A DNA stretch of 51,198 nt, from positions 1-51,198 of IMG/VR virus record IMGVR_UViG_3300025276_000048; one strand, written 5' to 3'. The position numbers and the translations under genes are program-made. This DNA comes from a virus. This document shows positions 14,059 to 23,300 of this stretch, piece by piece. Under the pieces are notes generated by a model. The model did not search any database and was not told the origin of the DNA. It was given only the letters and a program-made list of their open reading frames with translations. The first letter of the stretch is position 1. Each line of letters opens with the position of its first letter.

Positions 14059-14200
14059 AAACCTCAGCGGCGAATGGGCTGTGTCATTGGGATTCTACCC
14101 AGGAGTATTAATAGGTATGCGTAGTTATTATAATGATGACATTACTTCGCACGTATTCTACCTACCATTTATTGATATCGCAATACAAATACATAAATAA
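14039..14200 (+). CDS. Small conserved phage protein, 53 aa
   Basis: The product reads MQENEDENLSGEWAVSLGFY, then PGVLIGMRSYYND, then VFYLPFIDIAIQIHK. I recognise this pattern (acidic start, GEWAVSLGFYPG, FYLPFID) from other large phages, where it has no assigned role. It looks beta-stranded with no membrane helix. It overlaps the preceding basic gene by 20 bases. Confidence 0.6.
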   Translation: MQENEDENLSGEWAVSLGFYPGVLIGMRSYYNDDITSHVFYLPFIDIAIQIHK

Positions 14201-14208
14201 CAAACACT

Positions 14209-14331
14209 ATGAAAAACGATTTTAACGTGTCAGATAGCTTCGCTGACTTTGTTGATGAACTTACGACGGATGATAAAAACAGTAATGCATGCAGTATTGA
14301 CAACCCTGACTGCGAAGGCTGTGGAAGCTAA
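14209..14331 (+). CDS. Small acidic Cys-motif protein, 40 aa
   Basis: A 40-residue acidic ORF, starting MKNDFNVSDSFADFVDELTT and ending with Cys residues in ACSIDNPDCEGCGS. The C-x(6)-C-x2-C pattern could bind a metal. Its stop overlaps the next ATG as TAATG, which supports translation. The gene after it also has a CxxC pair, so the two may act together; this is speculative. Confidence 0.5.
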   Translation: MKNDFNVSDSFADFVDELTTDDKNSNACSIDNPDCEGCGS

Positions 14332-14540
14332 TGTGTGCTATACATACAAAAATGTGTGGTACTTGCAAGAAAAAGCTGATTGATAACAAGCTGCGAGAGT
14401 GCGCATCCATATTTACTAACTTAGGTATGGAATCTACGGATGAAGAGCGTAAAGAAGCTTACGTAAAAGAACAAGAGTTGCTTTATGAGATTAGGGCAAT
14501 AGATAAAGAGAAGGGTGATCGCCTTTTAAATATCATGTAA
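14331..14540 (+). CDS. Small CxxC protein, 69 aa
   Basis: A 69-residue protein starting MCAIHTKMCGTCKKKLIDNK, with CGTC near the N-terminus and a helical, charged remainder. The start resembles a half zinc ribbon. It is the last + strand gene; the bidirectional terminator begins 6 bases after its stop. Confidence 0.6.
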   Translation: MCAIHTKMCGTCKKKLIDNKLRECASIFTNLGMESTDEERKEAYVKEQELLYEIRAIDKEKGDRLLNIM

Positions 14541-14545
14541 ATAAC

Positions 14546-14577
14546 AAAGGGGACCCGCAATTGGATCCCCTTTTTTT
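14546..14577. terminator. Bidirectional intrinsic terminator between convergent operons
   Basis: AAAGGGGA (14546-14553) pairs with TCCCCTTT (14566-14573). On the + strand T residues follow the stem (T-rich to 14577); on the - strand the reverse gives GGGGA...TCCCCTTTGTTATT. It sits exactly between the last + strand stop and the last - strand stop, so it closes both the replication and the late transcript. Confidence 0.85.
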
Positions 14578-14830
14578 ATTTTTTATATCTACTAACTCTT
14601 CCTTTAGTATTTTTTTCTTTTTGACCTCTAGCTTTTTCAGCTGGTGTTAATTCATTCCATGTTGCGGGTGTATCTTTCGATACTTTCTTAGTTGGCCTAA
14701 ACGTGTTCTCTCCACCTTCGTAATCTTCTTTACCCTTAGGTGTTTTCCACTCTTCTTTAAACCAGCGTTTAAGCGATAACCCTTCTTTAGTTTTTCTAAC
14801 CTTAAAAGGTGAATTATATTGCTTGTACAT
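14576..14830 (-). CDS. Small basic late protein with SPFK motif, 84 aa
   Basis: The sequence begins MYKQYNSPFKVRKTKEGLSL, then KRWFKEEWKTPKG and a Lys-rich end. LSLKRWFKEEW is a signature I recognise from short basic proteins of phages and large algal viruses (DUF5872-like). The N-terminal SPFK belongs to a motif shared by several late proteins here. Position in the late operon suggests a virion or DNA-condensing role. It is the last gene before the terminator. Confidence 0.6.
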   Translation of the reverse strand: MYKQYNSPFKVRKTKEGLSLKRWFKEEWKTPKGKEDYEGGENTFRPTKKVSKDTPATWNELTPAEKARGQKEKNTKGRVSRYKK

Positions 14831-14831
14831 A

Positions 14832-15116
14832 CTACTTGTTTTTTCTGCACTTAGCTATAGCACCGCTTGCGTATGCCGAAGGGAATACATCATACTGTGC
14901 TTTCACTTTTTTGTAACATGCATCTTTAAGCTTTAATGGACTATGGCCGTAACCTTTGTTTTTTAAAGACAAATGAGCTTCTTTTGTTTTAGCATTTTCT
15001 ACTTCCCCACCTTTACCATACATTTTGTGAGCTTTAAACTTAGCTGGTGATCCTATATGGTACCCATTGTTTCCTTTTAATCCTAAGCCCTGTGGTCCTA
15101 TGCCTTTAGTTCTCAT
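14832..15116 (-). CDS. Small basic late protein with two SPxK motifs, 94 aa
   Basis: A Gly/Lys-rich N-terminal half (GSPAKFK, HSPLKLK) is followed by CYKKVKAQYDVFPSAYASGA and AKCRKNK. The VFPSAYASGAI-x-KCRK ending is recurrent in phage and nucleocytoplasmic virus proteins of unknown role. The two Cys may pair or bind metal. It lies one base upstream of the SPFK protein gene, so the pair is co-transcribed at the end of the late operon. Confidence 0.6.
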   Translation of the reverse strand: MRTKGIGPQGLGLKGNNGYHIGSPAKFKAHKMYGKGGEVENAKTKEAHLSLKNKGYGHSPLKLKDACYKKVKAQYDVFPSAYASGAIAKCRKNK

Positions 15117-15166
15117 AGTTATTTATGTTTATATTTAGTTTTTCCGTCTTTTTGTTTTTGTTTTTG

Positions 15167-16249
15167 TTATCTAAATTGGTAATTAATTCCTGCTCGTATA
15201 CTGAATATGTTCTTATCCCAGTATCTCATATATTCTGATTCTGTAAATACACCCCAGTTACTACCTATTTTCCATCCTAAAATTAAACCGCCAGAGTGAT
15301 CAAACCATTGCTTACCGTCAACGTAATTTTGATAAGAGAATTCTTCTTTACCGCCTATGTGTTGATGATAAGGCAACACGTTTAACCAGGAGTGTATCCA
15401 AAAGTTTTCCGCATAATGATAGTAGTCAACACCAAATATAGCGGATACAGAAGATAGAAACCCTACACTATCTATACTCATTCTATTGAACTCGTTTACA
15501 ATGCCTGGATATATATACCTACGAAAGTCTTCATCAGTATCAGCAACCTTATCCCCGCTAGGGTCGTTCCAGAACCAATCAAAGTTGTCTACCTCATCGT
15601 CATTATCGTAATCAATTCCGTAATACACATCTTCATAGCCCATTTTACGCACTAAGTCCCACCATGGGTTGTTGTCTAAGAAATCAGATATAGGGTTATA
15701 TCCGTATGGTTTGTGTAAGCGTCCTGCAATACCAGCAGAGAAGTCTAGCTCACCTATATGCAGTCTTAGTCTTGAATCTACTTGAGAGTAGTCTAAACGA
15801 GCCAAACCTTGATGACGGTATTCTCCTTTAAACATAAAGTTTTTACCTAGGTATCTAAGAAAGTATCTTTGGTTATTATACTGTCTACCTTGTTGTCTAG
15901 CTAAGTCATATTGAGCTACATACTCAAATCCTTTTACAGCACCTACAGTGGCAGATAAAGAGCTTGTAGACTCACGCTGACCATCGTAGAATCTGTTCTG
16001 TCTGTTCTCGTATTTATATCTAGCTACCTTACGAATACCTATTGTAGCTGTGTAGTCAAAGTTGTATTCCTCTGTGTAGTTAAACAGCTCCCCGCCTTGA
16101 GTGGTGTACCAAACCTCTTCTGCATACATTGGGTTAGAAGCAAAGCCGCTAGTGTATACTGTTGAGTATTTAAAGAAATCTTTTATTGCGTTTTGACCAA
16201 ACAATGGTTGACACAATATAAATAGTGTTACGAATATTAACTTCTTCAT
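15167..16249 (-). CDS. Phage-encoded outer-membrane beta-barrel protein, 360 aa
   Basis: An N-terminal signal peptide (MKKLIFVTLFILCQPLFGQN, cleavage near residue 18) precedes a protein dominated by alternating aromatic strands such as YDYTATIGIRKVARYKYE, YFLRYLGKNFMFKGEYRHQG and WGVFTESEYMRYW. It ends in INYQFR, a typical C-terminal outer-membrane strand. There is no lipobox and no TonB plug. Similar proteins occur in marine phage genomes that I recognise. It might alter the host surface, for example receptor masking against superinfection, or assist lysis. It directly follows the secreted thioredoxin-like gene. Confidence 0.75.
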   Translation of the reverse strand: MKKLIFVTLFILCQPLFGQNAIKDFFKYSTVYTSGFASNPMYAEEVWYTTQGGELFNYTEEYNFDYTATIGIRKVARYKYENRQNRFYDGQRESTSSLSATVGAVKGFEYVAQYDLARQQGRQYNNQRYFLRYLGKNFMFKGEYRHQGLARLDYSQVDSRLRLHIGELDFSAGIAGRLHKPYGYNPISDFLDNNPWWDLVRKMGYEDVYYGIDYDNDDEVDNFDWFWNDPSGDKVADTDEDFRRYIYPGIVNEFNRMSIDSVGFLSSVSAIFGVDYYHYAENFWIHSWLNVLPYHQHIGGKEEFSYQNYVDGKQWFDHSGGLILGWKIGSNWGVFTESEYMRYWDKNIFSIRAGINYQFR

Positions 16250-16603
16250 TTAGAATTGATTTGCGCCGGTTATTTTATCTACTTGTTTTTGTATCTCACG
16301 ATAGTCTACATGACTTAACGATAAATTAATACCCGCTTCCCACCTAAAAATTTCTTTACCGTTATTATATAATATCACGGTAGGCACTGATCTTATACGC
16401 TCGTCTTGCTTTAATGAAGCATTGCCATCAATAGATGCTCTGAATACTTTAGCATCTTTAATTTTAATAACATCCACATAATTGTTTGCGGCGTTAAAGC
16501 TTGCGTTATAATGTACTACTACTACACCCTTTTTGCTAATTTTATTAGAAGCAAAAGAGAATAGCGTAAACGCAATTAATAAAAGGGTTATTTTCTTTAT
16601 CAT
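16250..16603 (-). CDS. Exported thioredoxin-like protein without CxxC, 117 aa
   Basis: Residues 1-18 are a signal peptide (MIKKITLLLIAFTLFSFA). The rest fits a thioredoxin fold: VVVVHYNASFN where the active-site strand and loop should be, then VFRASID, IRSVPTVILYNNGKEIFRW with the conserved cis-Pro at residue 74. The CxxC is replaced by NASFN, so it cannot do dithiol exchange. A binding or chaperone role in the periplasm is more likely. It lies one base from the outer-membrane barrel gene, suggesting that the two function together. Confidence 0.7.
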   Translation of the reverse strand: MIKKITLLLIAFTLFSFASNKISKKGVVVVHYNASFNAANNYVDVIKIKDAKVFRASIDGNASLKQDERIRSVPTVILYNNGKEIFRWEAGINLSLSHVDYREIQKQVDKITGANQF

Positions 16604-16604
16604 G

Positions 16605-16880
16605 TTATTTCATTTCAAATAGTCTTTCTTCTATTTTATCAAGTTGCTTTTTAATTTCACCCACATCATTTTGTGTGTTCATTATTGTCTCGCGAATCAA
16701 CTGATCTTTAAGGTCATATTCCATTCTACCAACTTCTGCCGGTGGCAATAGCTTAGCCTCTTCTATACCCGCTTGTAAATCAAAATATCCTAGCGAAGCT
16801 ACGCCTACACCAGCTATTATAACACCTATTGTTTTTAGAGATAAGCCTACTACTGTGTTTTCTGAAATTTCTTTTGCCAT
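16605..16880 (-). CDS. Membrane-anchored coiled-coil protein, holin/spanin candidate, 91 aa
   Basis: One membrane helix at about residues 14-32 (KTIGVIIAGVGVASLGYFDL) is followed by a linker and a charged coiled coil (DVGEIKKQLDKIEERLFEMK). It lies one base after the M15 peptidase gene in the same transcript. The anchor-plus-coiled-coil shape suits a spanin-like or holin accessory protein. A 2-span holin with better family resemblance is encoded at 49175, so the lysis role here is inferred from position. Confidence 0.5.
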   Translation of the reverse strand: MAKEISENTVVGLSLKTIGVIIAGVGVASLGYFDLQAGIEEAKLLPPAEVGRMEYDLKDQLIRETIMNTQNDVGEIKKQLDKIEERLFEMK

Positions 16881-16881
16881 G

Positions 16882-17346
16882 TTATTTAAAGTGCTTGTAC
16901 TTTGTTTTACCTTCTTTTTTGTAAGCTACTAATCTTTCACCTCGGTTTTTGCGGTCGTCAACATATGAAACATGCACCCAGTCAGGTTCGTCCGCATTGC
17001 CAAATTCCCAAATAAGCTGATCAAAGCTAGTGTGCTCTGAAATATAATTAAATAGCTCTTTGTTAGTTATTCCGCCAAATGCTTGAGCATCTAAGTCAAG
17101 AGCCTGGCCCTTAGAATGCTGAGATGTTTTACTCCCACCAATGCGCTCATTCAAAGCTTCACTACGATACCCAGACGTTACGCGAATAGGTTTGTTGAAA
17201 TAATCACGTGTAGGTTGGAAAATGTTTAATGAAATTGCCTTTAAATTTTCTAAATGTTCTAATGTAGGCTCATTACTAATGCCGCATCTCTTTGCTGTAG
17301 TAGATTTAATTACCTCAGCAACGCTTAAGTTATTTGATAATTTCAT
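16882..17346 (-). CDS. Peptidase M15A endolysin, 154 aa
   Basis: The zinc peptidase motif is complete: SGYRSEALNERIGGSKTSQH, with His-77, then GQALDLDA with Asp-84, and later WVHVSY with His-125 as the third ligand. This is the D-Ala-D-Ala carboxypeptidase/L-Ala-D-Glu endopeptidase family used as endolysins by many phages of Gram-negative hosts. There is no signal peptide, so release needs a holin. Length is near that of minimal M15A domains. The gene follows the giant virion protein and precedes a membrane protein gene. Confidence 0.85.
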   Translation of the reverse strand: MKLSNNLSVAEVIKSTTAKRCGISNEPTLEHLENLKAISLNIFQPTRDYFNKPIRVTSGYRSEALNERIGGSKTSQHSKGQALDLDAQAFGGITNKELFNYISEHTSFDQLIWEFGNADEPDWVHVSYVDDRKNRGERLVAYKKEGKTKYKHFK

Positions 17347-17355
17347 TATTTATTT

Positions 17356-20300
17356 TTATTTAGGTTTACGTTCAGGGTATTTTTTATCATATTCTTCAAG
17401 CTTTTTAGCCAGTTCTTTTTCTTTTTTGCTTTTACGCGTTTTTTTAGATTTTGCTTTACTCTCCTCTTTACGCTGCGTTTTAGCCTCTATTTTAATAAGA
17501 TCGTTCTCTTCATTCTTGGCACCCACATCCCATGTTTTCCAGCCAGCTGCTAATGCTATACGTTGCCATTCTGTGTTTCTAGAATCTAATGCTTCTGAAT
17601 AACCGTTAATAAGATCTACTACTCTATCCATGGGAATGTTGGTAGTACCTGAGACTAAACTACCAAGAATAGAATATGCGGGGCTTAAATTTACACGGCC
17701 ATCTTGCATAATCTCAAAACCTCTTGCTTTAAGTATATCCCTGTTAAATGCTTCTCCAGCTAAAGCAGAGTTTATTTTTCTAAGTTTTGATCCTATAGGT
17801 GGAGAAATACTAAGTACTTGTAATACAACCGCTCCACGGTCAGCCATAAATCCTTTATCTTTTTGTATAAAATATTCTGTAATAGTATTTTTAATGGTTG
17901 CTAATACGGCTCCTCTTACGCCACTACCTTTAAGAATAGAATCTGTCATACTATTAATAATACGAAGAATTCTTTTATCGTTCTTGCGCTCAAGCTTTTC
18001 TAATTCTTTTGCGGTCATTTCAGACTCTTCTTCGTCGTCAAATCCAGGTATAACGGCAAACAATGCACTCTGTAATGCGGAGAATATAAAGTTCTGCACC
18101 GCACCGTAATAAATAATTTTAGATATATGTGTTTTAGGGTCTCCTCGTCTGTTTGCAAGATCCTGCATTGATTTTTTCATTAAGCGGGTGTATTGCATTG
18201 GCGTATTCTGAAATGCTAATACTAATCTACCTAGCACGCTACGTTGCTCTTGAGAAACTAAATACGGATCAGATGATTGTTGTGCTTCATCTGCAGTTTT
18301 GCTAAAGTCTTCAAACGCTTGCTTTTCTGCTGCTTTTTGCTCCATACCTTGTTTAAGATATGTGTTAACTCTATTTCTGTACATTGATGATCCACCCATT
18401 GCAATAGCAAAGCTATCCGCAATTTGAGTAGGGGTAAAACCAATTTTTAATAAATAAGCAATTACAGCACCTGCTTTATTTTTAGCGCCTTCTGCTTGAT
18501 TAGCAATTTCTGCCTGGTTAACATCCGTTTGCAATCCTGAACGGCGTTGTTTTAACTTGTCGGAGTTAAATATCATTGCAAAATCCGACCAATATTGTGG
18601 CTGGTTTGCAAATGCTGCCGCTGCTTTAAGCGGGTTGTTATCAGACCAATTAATAAAGTTAGTAGCAGATAGAGTTTGCAATATTGCGGAGCGAACGTTT
18701 AAGAACATTATAGCGCCGGTAGAGTTGTTTACCCAATTTAACCAAGCATTAACTTGTCTGCTCTTAGATCCAGCAGTACGGTTTGTACCGTTAGTCATTG
18801 AATATAAAGAATCCTCAATAGCGCTTCTGTGGTTTGTTCCATAAACAGCTTCAATCTTATTCAAATTTTCAGGACTAAATATAACTTCAGAATTTTCTAT
18901 AAATTCTTGCAAGTATTTTTTTCTACCTACTTTTTCAGTCATTCCGTTAAGATCTGAAACTAAAGTACGGGAAAGCCAATGCTCACCAGGCTCGGCCCAT
19001 GTGTCTTGTCTAGATATGAGTTGCATCGCGTTGCCTAATTCAATAAGTTGTGGCATCGCGTTAATCGCATTAATTAAAAACCTAATGTCAGCTTTATCCA
19101 TACCAGGTATCTCTATACCTTGCTGAGTCCACATGTACACCCTTAATGCTTGATCATAAGTATAATCGCTATTATCGATTTTCTTACCTAGCATTTTAAA
19201 ATACTGCTTATTAGTTTTTGCTAAAGCATTGTATTCACGTCGCACTTGCTGTTTAATTGCTTCAATCATTGCAATACCTCTAATGTACGGCGTAATTAAA
19301 TTGTCTTCAATAAACTTTTGGTCAGCTTCACCTTGTTTTCCTTTGCCAGCAAATGTATATGAAGTTAGCCCTCTAAAATCTTCAGCAGACGCAGGAACAA
19401 ACAAACGATACTTGCCTTTCTTTTCGCCTTGCATACGGGCTTGTGCTACTGAATATAATTTATCGGCCGCAACTCCTTTATTGCGCTCAATCATTTTATT
19501 TAAGCCCTCGCTTAAGCCTTTGCTAAACTTAATGCCTGATGCTTCTAAACCTGTGTTTACTTTATTTACAAATGCTTCAGGCAAAGCCTCACCGTAAGAA
19601 AGGTTATCAGTATTTATTTCATAAAAACGACCGGCATAGTCTTCTTTATATTGCTTAGCGCTTTCTTGTACGCTATCCCAAGTTTTAGTTACTATAAAGT
19701 CTGCTAACGATCTTTCAGCCCGCGCACGGTTTCTTTCTACTGCAATATCTTTGCTAGTGTTTACAAATATCATTTGTATTTCAAACCCTGCATCTTCTAA
19801 AGCTTTCATCTTTTTAGTTGTAGCTTTATATGATGCGCCAGTGCCATCAACTACCATGCTTTCTCGTCCAGCTGTATTATTGGCTAAATCTTCTTCCGCA
19901 GCTTTTCTAGCTTTCCAGCCTAGCTTAGCTCTTAATGATCTTTCTTCTTTGTTATAAGTTTTTTCATCACTCGCTAGTCCAGCATCTTTTATATATTTTT
20001 CTAAATAAGGGTCTTGGTTAACTAATCTATAGCCTTTGTCAATTAAACCTAATCCTTCTAGTGTGCTAGATTTACCAGAGCCTGGTCCGCCTACCATAAA
20101 TACAGCGGTTGGTTTAGATATAGAGAACTTTACGGATGGCTGCAACCATTTTTCAAAAGATTGTACAGCTTTAAAGTTTATATCTATTTTTTCTGTGTAT
20201 GCTTCTGTTTCTTTTAGACTTTCAAAATAATCTGTTAAAGTGATTAAATTTCCTTTTTCATTAACTGCTGCAAAATAAGTATTAGCGCGCGCGGCTTCTC

Positions 20301-23300
20301 CGTATAGTCTTAATCTTTCTATATTGGCAGGATTAGTGGGCGATAGTATTTTATCAATAACAGGATTTGCCGTTAATTGATCGGTAGACATTAATATATT
20401 TTTTTCATATGCCTTGTCTATGGCATCAATAGTTTCCTTGCCTAACTCATTATTAACAAGGGCAAGTTTAGGGTTGCCAGCTATTTCTAATAGCTCAAAC
20501 ATAAATTGTACGTTAGGAAACATATGTTCTATGTATTGCCCTGAATTATAATCTATGTTGCCATCAATAATTGTTAATTGCCCTAGTGGTCCAAATCCAT
20601 CGTTACGCGTACCATTATCACGTTGTAAAAATCTAGCAAAGTCCATTAAAGTCATCTCGCCTTTTTGAACTGCTAAAATAAATTCACCGGCAATTCTACT
20701 AGACAATATTTTGTTGGCTAAGTTTTGGGCTTGAATCTTCTCAACCATGCCGGAAGACTGCAAAGTATTATTAATATCACCGTTTTTTTGTAACTCGAAC
20801 AAGTCTTTTGCACTTACTTCTTTTGTAGTGTATTTAGTTACATTAGAAAGAATTTCGGCATTTATTTTGTTAGCGGCAACAATAGCTTTTGACTTAATAG
20901 CGCCTTTAAACGCTCCAATACCAAATGCTCTTAATTCATTAATGCTAATTCTGCTTTGTACAATACCTACACTTTCAAGGTATTTTTTTAAAGTTTTAAG
21001 CTCTCCTTTACTTTTTAAACGGCGAACGGTCATAAAACCTTCTAGCTCTTCTTGAACTTCTTTAGAAGCTTGCGGAATTAGGTTACTAAATCTCGCATCT
21101 ATTTCTAGCTTATAATCGGCAACCGTACTATTAAGTATTTCCCCAATATGCCAAAAAACCTTTTCAAAGTTAACGTCATTAAGGTCTACGCCTAGCTCTT
21201 TTGCTTCTAACTTAAATTGTTCAATTATACCATTATTAAAATTTTCATCGTCTAAAGTATAATCATCTGGGAAAACTTTATCAGATCGTAATACTTTATT
21301 TAAAACAATGTCTAATGCCGCCAGGTTTTGAGCGGATTGCAATTCGGTTTGCGTGAAACCCTTAGAGTACTTAATATTTCCTCTTTCAAAATCAAGTTTA
21401 AGCTTCGCTATGTAATTGTCAGCAATTTCAGTACCTATTCTTTCTTGATTAGCTTCAAAAGCTTGTCGGATTTGGCTATCAGGATTTTGCATTTCCTGAT
21501 TAATAATTTCTATAGCTAATTCTTCTCCAATAGCCTTAGCGAGAGATTCTTTTTTACCGCGTAAAGGATTACCTTTTTCATCAAGAATAAAAGACAAAAA
21601 GGTTTTGTCATCTATTTTTGCTGAAGCATTTGGCAATCTACGTACTAATTCAGCTCCAGATGTTCTACCTGCTTTATCTGTATCTACAGATTCTCTATCA
21701 ATTTTTTTACCTTTCCAATCACTAGTAAATACACCATCTACTTGTTTTTGTATTGCAGCTGGAAAAGCAGACATTAAATAAGTAGTGGTCATATTCTCAA
21801 GGATAGCTTTTTTGTTATCCGTTAAAAATCTTCTAAGCACCCCGTCTTTTTTACCACCCATTGCTTTTTTCAAGTCAATGTCTACTTGCTTACCTAAAGC
21901 GAGACGCAATTCATTTACTAATGGAGTAACGGTAGTGTTTTTAGAAACAGGAGCATCAATACGACTTTTAAGAGTACCTACTATTCTAGGTATTTTACCA
22001 AGTATTTCTTGTATTAATTCTGGTTCTGCAATTCTACTATTTAAAAGAGGTCTGTATTCAGGCTTTTCAGCTTCCGTGCGCTCTTCTATTTGTTCTATAG
22101 TAGTAACATCAGCAGCCTCACCTTTAAGGTCCTCTATGTCGCTCTGATTAAAGTCTTCAACAATATCGTTTTTACCTTCGCCAGAAGCTTTAAGCATATC
22201 TTTAATACGGAAACTAATACGCCCATTTATATAACCGTATAATGTACCTCGACCATCAAACTTATTTATGTCTCCGTTAGAATACAGTCTATAAACAATG
22301 TCACTATTAGCCTCATCCATGTCAAACTGTAAGCCTTTAATAGAAAGCTTTGCTAACTGTGCTTGAATCATTCCTGGAAGAACTCTCGCAATAAGCGGTG
22401 AGTTAGGATCAAAGAAGTCCATATTTGAACTTACTTTATCCAAAACTGCTTTTGCTGCTTCTGCAGATTGTGTACGGCTTTGTTTTGTTTCTTTGTTTTC
22501 AGGTTCTTTTCCTGCAGCTCTTATAAAAGGTTTTGAAGATTTTACTTTGCCACCAAAATGAGCGGCTTTATTATAATCTAAAACAAATTGATAAACAGCG
22601 GCATCGTCGGATAACTTAAATTTTCCCGGTAATATTTTACTAAGAAGTAATTTAACTTGTTCCAATGTATTAGCGTTAGGCATATAGCCGTCAGCTAATA
22701 AATCAGATAAAGCGGTTAACGCTTCTTCTTGATAATATTTATTCTTTTTAGACTCGCCGGTGCTTTCATCGGTCTCAACGTAGTTTTTGTCAAGGCGATC
22801 TTTAACTCTAGCAAATAAGTCAGGCTGCTTCTTTTCTAAATAATTTAAAAGGTCTTGCCCTGCTTCGTTACCTGTTTTTGACTGGATGCCTAATTCTGCT
22901 TCGTCATGCAACACCTCATGTGCAAATACACCAATACGACCATTCTTAATAGCGTTTGGCATGTGTACTAGATTGTACCCTCCAAAATTAAGTGCTTCTG
23001 TTCTGCCGCTAGCTAGCATTTTTTTAAGTTCACTAATGTTTTCGTAACCTAATTCTTTTGCTCTAGCAATTAAATTCTCTGTTGCACCTTCACCGTCGAA
23101 AGATTCAGGGGGGTTAATTTTTTTATCTTTATTATTTTGAATATAACGCAGTACATTATCTCGGCCTTTTTCTATAAGCTCTCTGTATTTATTTTCAAAA
23201 TAATCTTTTCTAACTTTCTGTTTAACAGATTCGTTTGTTACTTCTAACCCCTCCTTTTCAAGTTCAGCTTTAGCTTTTTCGTTTAAAGACTGTATTGTGC

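Noticed and set aside
16250-16603. Active thioredoxin
   Set aside because: The CxxC pair is absent, although the cis-Pro strand is kept.
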